Origin: Bradyrhizobium sp. SRS-191 | Lineage (GTDB): Bacteria > Pseudomonadota > Alphaproteobacteria > Rhizobiales > Xanthobacteraceae | Direction: 5' to 3' | Assembly: GCF_024586915.1 (NCBI RefSeq) | Contig: NZ_JANBVS010000002.1 | Location: 186,001-250,000, forward strand | Length of the DNA stretch: 64,000 bases | Shown here: positions 37,402-45,540 of the stretch, one piece after another | Layout: each line of letters starts with the position of its first letter | Numbering within the stretch: the first letter of the stretch is position 1 | The notes under the pieces: model-generated | What the model was told of the DNA's origin: nothing | What the model saw: only the letters and a program-made list of their open reading frames with translations | Databases searched by the model: none | Made by a program: the position numbers and the translations under genes

Positions 37402-37598
37402 GCCTCGACTCCGATGCTCTTTCTTAGCACGCGGGCTCAGCCTCTCACAAAGAAACTTTGCTGCTCTTGAGCTGCATCAGACGAGCACAGCGCCCTGCGG
37501 ATGTGTCGTCGCCACGGCATTTGGTGTATCGGTGGAACTCACGCGCCGGCGGCGCTGATCTCGCCGCAGATGTCGACGACGTCCATTGGAGCCTCACC

Positions 37599-38222
37599 AT
37601 GGCCAATACCCGCGAGCCGCTGCTGCATCCGATCCCGATCCTCTCGCTGCGCCCGACGCAGATGACGGTGGGCATGCGCGAGGTGAAGGAGAAGCGTGAG
37701 CGCTGGCGCGAGCACAAGGCCAAGAAGAAGGCCGAGCTGCTCGGCAAGCACATGATCCCGGTGGTGCTCGGACCGGACAAGCGGCACTACGTGGTCGACC
37801 ATCATCATCTGGCGCGCGCGCTGCACGACGAGGGCGTCAAGGATGTCCTGGTCACCGTCATCGGCGATCTCACGATGGTCGATCCCGACGGCTTCTGGAA
37901 CGTGATGGACAACAAGCGCTGGGTCTATCCCTACGATGCCAAGGGGGAGCGGCGGCATTTCAAGGACCTGCCGAAGAGCGTCGCGGAATTGAAGGACGAT
38001 CCGTTCCGCAGCCTCGCCGGCGAGCTGCGCCGCGCCGGCGGCTTTGCCAAGGACACGACGCCGTTCAGCGAGTTCCTGTGGGCGGACTTCCTGCGCCGCA
38101 AGGTCAAGCGCAAGCGGGTGGAGACCGATTTCGCCGGCGCGATGGAGCACGCGCTGGCGTTCGCCAAGAGCCATGATGCGGTCTATCTGCCCGGCTGGTG
38201 CGGGCCGGCGTCGGACGACTGA
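37599..38222 (+). CDS. ParB-like nuclease-fold protein (ParBc_2 type)
   Basis: 207 residues from the ATG at 37599 (MANTREPLLHPIPILSLRPTQ). The N-terminal half fits the ParBc_2 family: SLRPTQMTVGMREVKEKRERW, then IPVVLGPDKRHYVVDHHHLARAL, which is like the ParB/sulfiredoxin active-site region. There is no helix-turn-helix DNA-binding domain of true ParB partition proteins, and no parA nearby. Role unknown; partitioning is unlikely. The C-terminal third has a basic stretch RRKVKRKR. Confidence 0.8.
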   Translation: MANTREPLLHPIPILSLRPTQMTVGMREVKEKRERWREHKAKKKAELLGKHMIPVVLGPDKRHYVVDHHHLARALHDEGVKDVLVTVIGDLTMVDPDGFWNVMDNKRWVYPYDAKGERRHFKDLPKSVAELKDDPFRSLAGELRRAGGFAKDTTPFSEFLWADFLRRKVKRKRVETDFAGAMEHALAFAKSHDAVYLPGWCGPASDD

Positions 38223-38229
38223 CCGGCGC

Positions 38230-38832
38230 CTACTTCGTCTTCGGCAGCCGCCCCATCAGGTAGAACTCGTCATTGGGCCGCATGCCCGTGACATTGGCCA
38301 TCCGGTTGGAGAGCGCGAAGAAGGCCGCGATCGCGGCGATGTCCCAGATGTCGTCGTCGCTGAAGCCGTGCTCCGCCAGCGGCTTGAAATCGGCGTCGCC
38401 GACCGTCTGTGCCTCCAGCGCGACCTTCATCGCGAAGTCGAGCATGGCGCGCTGGCGCGGGGTGATATCCGCCTTGCGGTAGTTGATCGCGATCTGGTCG
38501 GCGATCAGGGGATTCTTGGCGCGGATGCGCAGGATGGCGCCATGCGCGATCACGCAATACTGGCACTGGTTGGCGCTCGACGTCGCCACCACGATCATCT
38601 CGCGCTCGGCCTTGGTCAGCCCGCCGTCCTTCTCCATCAGCGCGTCGTGATAGGCGAAGAAGGCGCGGAACTCGTCGGGCCGGTGCGCCAGGGTCAGGAA
38701 CACGTTGGGCACGAAGCCGCTCTTCTCCTGCACCCCGAGCAGGCGGGTGCGGATGTCCTCCGGCAGCGCGTCGATCGCGGGGACGGGGAAGCGGCTGATG
38801 GCGGGCTGGGTCATGGGCGATGGGTCCGGCAT
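38230..38832 (-). CDS. AhpD-fold / carboxymuconolactone-decarboxylase-like peroxidase-related protein
   Basis: 200 residues. The redox motif Cys90-x2-Cys93-x3-His97 (NQCQYCVIAHG), with a Glu 13 residues before, matches the AhpD-like uncharacterised-peroxidase subgroup. It can use thiol chemistry against peroxides. A second ATG at 38814 would shorten it by six residues; neither start has a strong ribosome site. Convergent with the ParB-like gene 7 bases away. Confidence 0.87.
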   Translation of the reverse strand: MPDPSPMTQPAISRFPVPAIDALPEDIRTRLLGVQEKSGFVPNVFLTLAHRPDEFRAFFAYHDALMEKDGGLTKAEREMIVVATSSANQCQYCVIAHGAILRIRAKNPLIADQIAINYRKADITPRQRAMLDFAMKVALEAQTVGDADFKPLAEHGFSDDDIWDIAAIAAFFALSNRMANVTGMRPNDEFYLMGRLPKTK

Positions 38833-38886
38833 GGCGTGTGGGGAGCGAACCTTAGTCGATCGGCAAAGGGGCGCAACGGCCCGCCT

Positions 38887-39753
38887 TCAGTTCAACACCT
38901 CCACCGTGGCCGATCGTCCCGCGACCAGCTCGCTGCGCCGCGACGTGTCGTCGAGCGCGATGCGGACGGGGACGCGCTGCGCCAGCCGCACCCAGTTGAA
39001 GGTCGGGGTGACATTGGCGAGCAGGCTCGCGCCCTCGGCGCGGTCGCGGTCCTCGATCCCTGCGGCGATGCTTTCGACATGGCCGGTGAGTTGTTGACCC
39101 GTGCCCATCAAGCGGATGCGCACGGGCGCACCGACGCGGATCCGCGGCAGCTTGGTCTCCTCGAAATAGCCTTCGACATGCAGCGTATCGGTGTCGACCA
39201 GGGCCATGACGCCTTTCCCGGCGCCGACATAGGTGCCGGGGCGCAGATCCATGTTGGTGATGATGCCGTTGACCGGGGCATGCACCTCGCTGCGCTCCAC
39301 ATTGAGCTTCGCCACGGCCTGATCGGCCAGCGCCTGATCGTAGGACGCCTGCGCCTGCTGTTGCGTGGCAAGCACCTGTTCCTGCTTCTGCTGCGAGACC
39401 GCCTCGGTGGTCAACGAACGGTAGCGGTCGAGGTCGGCATTGGCCTGATTGAGCGTCGCGAGCCGGCCGGCGACGACGGCATCGGCCTGCTGCAGCGCGA
39501 GCTTGAAGCGGGCGCGATCGATCCGGAAAATGACGTCGCCCTGATGCACCGGCTGGTTGTCGCGCACCAGCACCTCGGTGACGAAGCCGGAGACGTCGGG
39601 CGCGATCTGGACGATATCGGCGCGCACGCGTCCGTCGCGCGTCCATGGCGCCTTCATGTAATAGCCCCATAGATAGCTGCCGACCAGGATCGCTGCGACA
39701 ACAGCCGCAGCGGTGACCGCCACGCGGCCGAGCAGAGCAGAAGTGCCTTTCAC
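38887..39753 (-). CDS. HlyD/EmrA-type efflux adaptor
   Basis: 288 residues. GTG start at 39753, set by GGAG 8 bases upstream and by overlap with the DUF1656 stop (GTGA). The frame continues far upstream within other genes and is not coding there. One N-terminal transmembrane helix, then two barrel-sandwich halves (GRVRADIVQIAPDVSGFVTEVLV, VHAPVNGIITNMDLRPGTYV) around a coiled hairpin rich in Gln and Ala. It should bridge the FUSC inner-membrane protein and an outer-membrane channel. Like AaeA, it is the last gene of the unit. Confidence 0.88.
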   Translation of the reverse strand: MKGTSALLGRVAVTAAAVVAAILVGSYLWGYYMKAPWTRDGRVRADIVQIAPDVSGFVTEVLVRDNQPVHQGDVIFRIDRARFKLALQQADAVVAGRLATLNQANADLDRYRSLTTEAVSQQKQEQVLATQQQAQASYDQALADQAVAKLNVERSEVHAPVNGIITNMDLRPGTYVGAGKGVMALVDTDTLHVEGYFEETKLPRIRVGAPVRIRLMGTGQQLTGHVESIAAGIEDRDRAEGASLLANVTPTFNWVRLAQRVPVRIALDDTSRRSELVAGRSATVEVLN

Positions 39754-39959
39754 GACGAGAACTCCGAAACAAGATAGACGATGCCGCCGAGCACGCAGAC
39801 GAACAGCGCAAAGTCGAATAGCGCGCGATGCCAGACCAGGCGATAGAAGCCGAGCCGGCGCAGCCCCACGCTGAGCAGGGCGACGCAGCCATAGGCCACG
39901 ACGAGCCACAGCAGCAGCGAGGGCACCAGCACCCCGGCGATGTCGATGTCGTGTCTCAT
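39750..39959 (-). CDS. DUF1656 (AaeX-like) small membrane protein
   Basis: 69 residues with two hydrophobic helices (VLVPSLLLWLVVAYGCVALL and ALFDFALFVCVLGGIVYLV). It matches the DUF1656 small proteins that always sit between a FUSC transporter and its HlyD adaptor. Its start overlaps the FUSC stop and its stop overlaps the adaptor start, so the three are translationally coupled. Confidence 0.88.
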   Translation of the reverse strand: MRHDIDIAGVLVPSLLLWLVVAYGCVALLSVGLRRLGFYRLVWHRALFDFALFVCVLGGIVYLVSEFSS

Positions 39960-41998
39960 GCGACGAGGCTCCGCAGGTCAGCCTGGCTCGCGTGATAGGC
40001 CGTCGCGTCCGGAAACAGTCCGGTGCGGATTCCGACCAGCCCGATCAGCGCATCCTCCTTGGCGGCTGCGGCCGGCTCGGCGAGCGTCTTCAATAGGGCC
40101 GTGTCGATCGCGGCGAGCAGGCTGGCGGGCATGACGCCGGCTCCCGCGCCGCGGCTGCGGCAGGCGGCGGCGAGACGATCGAGCATGGTGTCGATGGCGC
40201 CCAGCGTCGCTGCCGTCAGTCCATGGCGGGCGCGGCGGAGGTCGATGATGTTGAGGCCGACGCGCAACTGGCTCAGGCTGTCGAGCTCGCGGCGGTCGTC
40301 CTCGGGGATCGCGGCGAAGCGTTGCGCCAGCAGTCCCAGCCGGTCGAGCATGAGGCCGATGAAGGCGGCGCGATCATGATGGCCGCGGCGCTCGGCGGTC
40401 AGCGCCAGGGTCTCCCAGCTCGTGCGCAGCAGCCGCTGGGCGATCCATTCGGCGCGGACCGAGCGCACCAGGCGGGTGAGCACCACGGCCGCGGCCATGC
40501 CGACCATGAAGGCGATCGCCGAATTGGCGTAGCTCTGAAAGTCGGCACTGTAGGTCGATTGCAGCGCCAGCAGCGTCGCGCCGTTGGCGCCGAGCGCCAT
40601 GCCGATCGGCGTCGTCTGCGGGCGGGCGATCAGCACGCCGAACAGCAGGAACGCCGGCGCGAGTGCCGCGATCAGCAGCTCGACGTCCGAGATCGCCGGG
40701 ATGATGGCAAACAGGTAGATGGCGTCGATGATGATCGCGACCAGCGACCACGCCGTGAACCTGACGATGCTGGGAGCCGGATCATCCTGCGCGGCAAAGA
40801 ACGAGCAGGCGACGGCGGCCATCATCGGCGCCGAGGCGCCGTCGGTCCACCCGGTCGCGATCCAGAATGCGCAGCAGACCAGAATGGCGACGACCACGCC
40901 TGCGGCCGACCACAGCGCCAGCGCGTGGTCGCGATGCCGGGCGGGCGCGATGCCCTGCTCGGTGCGGAAGGCGAGCGGGACCTGGGATGTGTCCTTGCCG
41001 GCGGCAATGGCTGCGTTCAACGCCCGGCAATCATCGGCGATGTCGACCAGCTCGCGCAGCCTGATCAGCAGGCTCGCGGTCATGATCTGGTCCCAGGACG
41101 AGTTCGCCTCGAGCGAGGGCCGGAGCGCGTCGATCTCGGCCCGCAGGCGATCGGTCGGCGCGCGGTCGCCGGCGGCTGTGACCCAGCCGGCCAGACGTCG
41201 CAGCAGATCGCTCAGCTCCCGCTGGATATGGCCTTCGAGCGCCTCCAGCCGGTCGTGGATCGAGCCCAGCAGCGGCAGCAGCAACTGCATGTGCAGCCGC
41301 AGCGATCGCAGGCCTTCGACGGCGTCGTGGTCCGCCTGCCGGTCGAACGCGAGGTGCGTGGCGAGCGTATCGATCTCCAGCGCTTCCGCTGCGAGCCGCA
41401 GGCGGTGCGCGCGATCCTCCTCGCTGCCGCCACCGCCGAGCAGCACGTCCCGGCTCAGTCGGCGCGCATCGTCGAGCCAGCGCTCGACCTTGGCGGCGAC
41501 CACGGGAGCGACGCTGCGCGGAAGCACGATGGTGGAGACCAGCGTCGCACAGACGATGCCGAGCGTGATCTCCTGCGCGCGCGACACCGCGACATCGAAG
41601 ATGCCCCCGGGATCGGTCACGGCGGGAAAGCCGATCAGCGCCAGCGTGTAGCCGGCCAGCATGAACAGATAGCTGCGCGGCGTGCGGTCGAGCAGCGAGA
41701 CGTAGAGGCAGGCGCCGGTCCACAGCGCGATGACCAGGCTGAGCAGCTCGGGCGCATTGACGAAGCTCGGGACGATGGCGACGGCTGCCGCGGCGCCGGC
41801 GAGCGTCCCGAGCACGCGATAGAGCGCCTTCGATGCGGTGGCGCCGGCCAGCGGCTGCGAGGTGATGTAGACGGTGGCCATGGCCCAATACGGCCGGGGC
41901 AGGTCGATCCAGAGCGCGATCAGCAGCGCCAGCACGGCCGCGCCGAACGTCTTGACCGAGAATACGAGGTCGGCGCCGCGCAGCGGAAATTTGTTCAT
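39956..41998 (-). CDS. FUSC-family (AaeB-like) inner-membrane efflux protein
   Basis: 680 residues. Two sets of membrane helices (about residues 12-180 and 370-540), each followed by a large soluble helical part, as in AaeB/YccS proteins that export aromatic acids such as p-hydroxybenzoate. Motif near the start is ALWIDLPRPYWAMATVYITSQPLAGATASKALYRVLGT. Start overlaps the marR stop (ATGA). In a plant-associated bacterium phenolic acids are plausible substrates, which is inference. Confidence 0.9.
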   Translation of the reverse strand: MNKFPLRGADLVFSVKTFGAAVLALLIALWIDLPRPYWAMATVYITSQPLAGATASKALYRVLGTLAGAAAAVAIVPSFVNAPELLSLVIALWTGACLYVSLLDRTPRSYLFMLAGYTLALIGFPAVTDPGGIFDVAVSRAQEITLGIVCATLVSTIVLPRSVAPVVAAKVERWLDDARRLSRDVLLGGGGSEEDRAHRLRLAAEALEIDTLATHLAFDRQADHDAVEGLRSLRLHMQLLLPLLGSIHDRLEALEGHIQRELSDLLRRLAGWVTAAGDRAPTDRLRAEIDALRPSLEANSSWDQIMTASLLIRLRELVDIADDCRALNAAIAAGKDTSQVPLAFRTEQGIAPARHRDHALALWSAAGVVVAILVCCAFWIATGWTDGASAPMMAAVACSFFAAQDDPAPSIVRFTAWSLVAIIIDAIYLFAIIPAISDVELLIAALAPAFLLFGVLIARPQTTPIGMALGANGATLLALQSTYSADFQSYANSAIAFMVGMAAAVVLTRLVRSVRAEWIAQRLLRTSWETLALTAERRGHHDRAAFIGLMLDRLGLLAQRFAAIPEDDRRELDSLSQLRVGLNIIDLRRARHGLTAATLGAIDTMLDRLAAACRSRGAGAGVMPASLLAAIDTALLKTLAEPAAAAKEDALIGLVGIRTGLFPDATAYHASQADLRSLVA

Positions 41999-42492
41999 GG
42001 TTCGCCTGCGGGACCAGCATCGGGCGGAAGGGCTTCGTGCAGCCGCATCATGCGCTGCTCGATGCGATGCAGAACGTCGTAGGCGGTCGCGAGGTCCTCA
42101 GCCGGGATACCTTTCAGGAGATCCTCGCGGACCCGCCGCAGCACGCCCTCGATCTCTGCCGTCTTCGCTGCGCCCTTGGCGGTGAGATGCAGCGTCTTGG
42201 CGCGGCGATCGCTGGGATCCTCACGGCGCTCCACCAGCTTCTCCGCCTGCAGCAGGTCGATCAGGCGGACCAGCGACGGGCCTTCGATGCCGACGTCCTC
42301 GGCGAGCGCGCCCTGGCGGATGCCCTTGCCATCCCTGGTGCCGTGCCTGGCGAGCGCCCGCAGCGGGTGCGCGGTCGCCTGCGACAGGCCGTGATCCGCC
42401 AGCGCCTGATCGGCCTCGCGGCGCCACAGCCGCGCGACGCGGGCAACGAGGAGGCCGATTTCCGCGGCAATATTCGGGGGAACGGAGGGCAT
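41995..42492 (-). CDS. MarR-family repressor of the FUSC efflux operon
   Basis: 165 residues from the ATG at 42492. The winged helix is seen as GALAEDVGIEGPSLVRLIDLLQAEKLVERREDPSDRRAKTLHLT (about 55-105). It is the first gene of a four-gene leftward operon (regulator, FUSC, DUF1656, adaptor) with all junctions overlapping. MarR proteins here usually sense a phenolic ligand and release the operon. A matching dyad lies at its promoter. Confidence 0.9.
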   Translation of the reverse strand: MPSVPPNIAAEIGLLVARVARLWRREADQALADHGLSQATAHPLRALARHGTRDGKGIRQGALAEDVGIEGPSLVRLIDLLQAEKLVERREDPSDRRAKTLHLTAKGAAKTAEIEGVLRRVREDLLKGIPAEDLATAYDVLHRIEQRMMRLHEALPPDAGPAGEP

Positions 42493-42494
42493 GA

Positions 42495-42535
42495 CCAATA
42501 GATAGGAATAGAATTGGTAGCTTGCAATCTATTGG
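42495..42535. promoter_or_regulatory. Candidate MarR operator/promoter of the FUSC operon
   Basis: CCAATAGAT (42495-42503) and ATCTATTGG (42527-42535) are exact 9-base inverted arms separated by 23 bases in an unusually AT-rich stretch just upstream of the marR ATG. One arm reaches to within 3 bases of the start. The whole 41 bases are likely to overlap the promoter and be bound by the MarR product. No experimental site is known here. Confidence 0.5.
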
Positions 42536-42615
42536 CCCGCACGATTCACAGCGCGAGTTCCCAGGCCGGCCGGGAACCCGGCCGCCAGCATGCGATGTCC
42601 TGATGTTCGCGGGGA

Positions 42616-44370
42616 TTAACGCAGCGGCTTCTTGAGCAGGGAGAAGCGGTCGGGATCGAGGCCCATCGAGGGCTGCAGCATCGGGGCGTCGAGCGACGTC
42701 GCCAGACCGCCGCGCTCGCCGCCGCTGCTCATGCCGCCGTCGCCATTCGCGGCATCCCGGCTCGAGGTCGCGCCGCGCCAGCGCTCCAGCACCGCGCTGA
42801 CGAAATGCATGTCGTGGCCGGCATTGACCGAGCGCACCGTGGCGATCGTCGCCTCGCTGCGCGGCATCTGATGCGGCGGCACCTCCTTGAAGCGCAGCCG
42901 GGTCGGCAGCGCGACGCCTTCGCCGAACGCCAGCACCTCGCGGGTGCCGAGCGAGGGGACGAAGGAGAGCAGGTTGGCGGCGGCGTCCGACACCGCCGAG
43001 CGCAACAGCGACTGGTCGCGCTCGTTGGCGAGGCGCATCGTGAACAGCGTGTTGCATTGTGAGATGATGGTGGCGTCGAGCTCGGCCGGGCGCTGGGTGA
43101 TCAGGCCGAGATAGACGCCGTATTTGCGGCCTTCCTTGGCGATGCGCGAGATTGCCTTGCGGGTCGGCCCGAAGCCGATCGAGCGGTCCGCGGAGGCATA
43201 GCGGTGCGCTTCCTCGCAGACGAACAGCAGCGGCGAGACGCCGTCGCTCCACAGGCCGAAATCGAACGCCATGCGGCAGACCACCGAGACGACGGAATCG
43301 ACCACCTCGGCCGGGAAGCCGGCGAGCTGCATCACCGTCATCGGCCGGCCGTTCGCGGGCAGGCGGAACAGATGGCTGATGACCTCGGCCATGGTGTCGC
43401 CGCCGACATTGGCGTTGTCGAACATGAAGGCGTAGCGCGGGTCGTTGCGCACGGTCTCGATGCGCGAGATCAGCTTGTGATAGATGATGCGTGAGGAGCG
43501 GTTCTCGAGCTTGCCCATGCGCTCGTCGATCAGGTTGATCAGGTCGACGAGGCGGTAGGGCACCGGCGTATCGACCGTGTAGCCGACCATCTTCGGATCG
43601 ATGCGCTTCAGGCCGATACGGTCCGTGTTCTGGTACTGGGTGTAGATGCCCTTCGCCAGCGGGATGACCTCGGCGAGAATGTCGAGCTCCTCCGGGACGC
43701 CGGGACGGCCGCCGAACAGGACGTCGACGATCTCCTCGAAATTGAACAGCCAGAACGGCAGCTTCAGATTGCGCGGGTTGAGCACCAGCGCCTTCTCGCC
43801 GAAGCAGCGGCCATATTCGTTGTGGACGTCGAGCAGGAAGATGCGCAGGTTCGGCCGCGCTTTGAGGATCTCGTTGAGCAGCAGCGACACGCCGGTGGAT
43901 TTACCGACGCCGGTCGAGCCGAGCACCGCGAAGTGCTTCGACAGCATTTCCTCGACATTGACGCAGGCGCGCACGGACGTGTCCTGCTGCAGCGCGCCGA
44001 TGTCGATATGATCGCCGGCGGTCGGCGTGTAGATCGTGCGCAGCTCCTGGCTGGTGATCATGTCGACGGCGTCGCCGATGGTCGGATAATGGGTGACGCC
44101 GCGCTGGAACTTCGGCTTCTCGGCGGGCCCGAGAATCTCGCCGAGCAGGTCGACGGAGGCCGTCGCGACATACTCGCTGGCCTGAGAAAGGTCCTCGCTG
44201 GTGACCTCGGTGATGATGGCGATGATCGTGGCGCTGGGGCAGCGGATGCTGATGAAACGGCCGACTGTCGCGCGGATGTCGGAGACGGTCATCTGCTGTG
44301 TCGACAGAATGCCGACGCGGGCCTGGGAGCCTCGCACCGAGATCACGCGTCCGAAGGATGTCACGGTCAT
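42616..44370 (-). CDS. HerA-like hexameric ATPase (DUF87 type)
   Basis: 584 residues from the ATG at 44370 (MTVTSFGRVISVRGSQARVG), where the beta-barrel HAS domain begins. Earlier in-frame ATGs, including 44442, add residues without family character. Walker A is GSTGVGKST (151-159), Walker B LLFVCEEAHRY near 390, and the arginine region RPAELDATIISQCNTLFTMRLAN. HerA/FtsK-superfamily motor proteins translocate DNA, often with NurA. No nuclease gene or defence partner sits beside it, so it may be the conserved alphaproteobacterial stand-alone version. The final 60 residues are low-complexity and probably disordered. Confidence 0.85.
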   Translation of the reverse strand: MTVTSFGRVISVRGSQARVGILSTQQMTVSDIRATVGRFISIRCPSATIIAIITEVTSEDLSQASEYVATASVDLLGEILGPAEKPKFQRGVTHYPTIGDAVDMITSQELRTIYTPTAGDHIDIGALQQDTSVRACVNVEEMLSKHFAVLGSTGVGKSTGVSLLLNEILKARPNLRIFLLDVHNEYGRCFGEKALVLNPRNLKLPFWLFNFEEIVDVLFGGRPGVPEELDILAEVIPLAKGIYTQYQNTDRIGLKRIDPKMVGYTVDTPVPYRLVDLINLIDERMGKLENRSSRIIYHKLISRIETVRNDPRYAFMFDNANVGGDTMAEVISHLFRLPANGRPMTVMQLAGFPAEVVDSVVSVVCRMAFDFGLWSDGVSPLLFVCEEAHRYASADRSIGFGPTRKAISRIAKEGRKYGVYLGLITQRPAELDATIISQCNTLFTMRLANERDQSLLRSAVSDAAANLLSFVPSLGTREVLAFGEGVALPTRLRFKEVPPHQMPRSEATIATVRSVNAGHDMHFVSAVLERWRGATSSRDAANGDGGMSSGGERGGLATSLDAPMLQPSMGLDPDRFSLLKKPLR

Positions 44371-44703
44371 GAAACCTGTGGTGAATTGTTGCGCTGACAC
44401 CTTCGCCGCTCCGACTGGACAATTTGTTAAACGGCTCGTCATGATGAACGCATCGGCGCCCTTCCGTGGCCTCGCAGGATGCTGTCCGGCGCTGCAAGCG
44501 CGGTTCCTCAAACGCTCGTAACGCATTGGGACGTAACGCTTTCTGCTGGCTTTGCTAAAGCGTTGCACGAGCCGTTCCAGTTTACGTTCGGTTTACCATT
44601 TCGAGGGGCTCCTTCAGCTTTGTGCGCGGACTGATCTTTCGAAGGCGATGACGATCAGCGGGCCGGAGCGCAGGTCGCTCGCCGCGGGCGGGCGCGCGGC
44701 GAT

Positions 44704-44717
44704 TTGATCGCGATCAA
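44704..44717. promoter_or_regulatory. FNR/FixK-type box of hsp20
   Basis: TTGATCGCGATCAA is a perfect 14-base palindrome identical to the consensus TTGAT-N4-ATCAA. Its centre (44710.5) lies about 41.5 bases before a start point predicted near 44752 from a TATAGT -10 element (44740-44745). That is the position of class II FNR/CRP activator sites. It implies activation of hsp20 under low oxygen by a FixK-like protein. Confidence 0.65.
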
Positions 44718-44739
44718 TCTGGAACCGCCGTGTGCCCGG

Positions 44740-44745
44740 TATAGT
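44740..44745 (+). promoter_or_regulatory. -10 element of hsp20
   Basis: TATAGT lies 23 bases after the FixK-type box, with the box replacing a -35 element. Transcription would begin near 44752, giving a leader of about 100 bases. Confidence 0.45.
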
Positions 44746-44772
44746 CTTCCCGTCAAGCGCGAGGGAGCGGAT

Positions 44773-44843
44773 GCGGCCGAGGTCGCGCTGTGCACCGGCC
44801 GCGATGCTGCTGAAGAGCCGATCCTCGCGTGAAGCAGGAGGAT
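44773..44843 (+). promoter_or_regulatory. ROSE-like RNA thermometer in the hsp20 leader
   Basis: Two hairpins in the 5' leader. The first pairs GCGGCC (44773-44778) with GGCCGC (44797-44802), with an inner GGT/ACC extension. The second pairs ATCCTC-GC (44821-44828) with GC-(AG bulge)-GAGGAT (44834-44843) around GTGAA, and buries the Shine-Dalgarno AGGAGG in the stem. The stem ends 6 bases before the ATG. Bradyrhizobial small heat-shock genes are known for ROSE elements of this design. This one is inferred from folding by eye. Confidence 0.6.
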
Positions 44844-44849
44844 GACATC

Positions 44850-45371
44850 ATGGCTGAACCCACCAAGCTGCCTGTCAACACCGAGAAAGCGAATGCGCCA
44901 TCATTGCAGGGATGGCGGCCGTTCGAGAACCTGCGCCGCGAGATCGATCGCGTGTTCGAGGACTTCCACGGCGGAGTCTGGCGCACCCCGGCGCTGTTCG
45001 ACCAATTGCCGGGTCTTGCGCGCGCGAGATCGTTTGCCGTGGCGCCGGCGGTCGACGTCGCCGAGCACGACAACGCCTATGAGCTCACGGCCGAGCTGCC
45101 CGGACTCGACGAGAAGAATGTCGAGGTGAAGGTCGCCAGCGGCGTGCTGTCGATCAAGGGCGAGAAGCAGGAGGACAAGGAGGAGACAAAGAAGGACTAT
45201 TACGTCCGCGAGCGCAGCTACGGCGCGTTCGAGCGCTCCTTCCAGATCCCGGACGGGGTCGACACCGACAAGATCGAGGCGGTGTTCAAGCAGGGCGTGC
45301 TCAAGGTGACCCTGCCGAAGAAGCCCGAGGTGCAGAAGGCCGCCAAGACCATCGACATCAAGGCGGCGTGA
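44850..45371 (+). CDS. Small heat-shock protein, Hsp20/alpha-crystallin
   Basis: 173 residues from the ATG at 44850, with AGGAGG 9 bases upstream (the region predicted to melt on heating). Alpha-crystallin domain from about 62 to 155: APAVDVAEHDNAYELTAELPGLDEKNVEVKV, LSIKGEK and the end motif FKQGVLKVTLPKKPE. It binds unfolding proteins as an oligomer without ATP. The N-terminal arm (GWRPFENLRREIDRVFEDF) is the usual oligomerisation segment. Followed by a good terminator at 45435, so monocistronic. Confidence 0.94.
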   Translation: MAEPTKLPVNTEKANAPSLQGWRPFENLRREIDRVFEDFHGGVWRTPALFDQLPGLARARSFAVAPAVDVAEHDNAYELTAELPGLDEKNVEVKVASGVLSIKGEKQEDKEETKKDYYVRERSYGAFERSFQIPDGVDTDKIEAVFKQGVLKVTLPKKPEVQKAAKTIDIKAA

Positions 45372-45388
45372 GCCGCGCAGCCGCGCGG

Positions 45389-45414
45389 GCTGTCCCATGA
45401 TCATGGGACAGCCG
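45389..45414. terminator. Perfect 26-base palindrome after hsp20
   Basis: Arms GGCTGTCCCATGA and TCATGGGACAGCC are exact inverses with no loop, 18 bases after the hsp20 stop. It could form a transcript-end hairpin or bind a dimeric protein. A better intrinsic terminator follows. Confidence 0.5.
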
Positions 45415-45434
45415 ATTGGTTTGGACGCTGAGGA

Positions 45435-45459
45435 GGGCCGCGCTTGCGGCCCTTTTTTT
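45435..45459 (+). terminator. Intrinsic terminator of hsp20
   Basis: GGGCCGC (45435-45441) pairs with GCGGCCC (45446-45452) around GCTT, followed directly by seven T residues. A canonical Rho-independent terminator on the + strand. Confidence 0.85.
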
Positions 45460-45540
45460 CGGCTGGCTGGAGGGGTAATCTGCCGCTCAAGCAAACGGCC
45501 GGCGATATCAGGCCGGGGAACGACCGGAAGGAGACGAGGG

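Noticed and set aside
42616..44370. HerA-like ATPase as part of a defence system
   Set aside because: No NurA, SIR2 or nuclease partner and no defence genes nearby. It sits among housekeeping genes.
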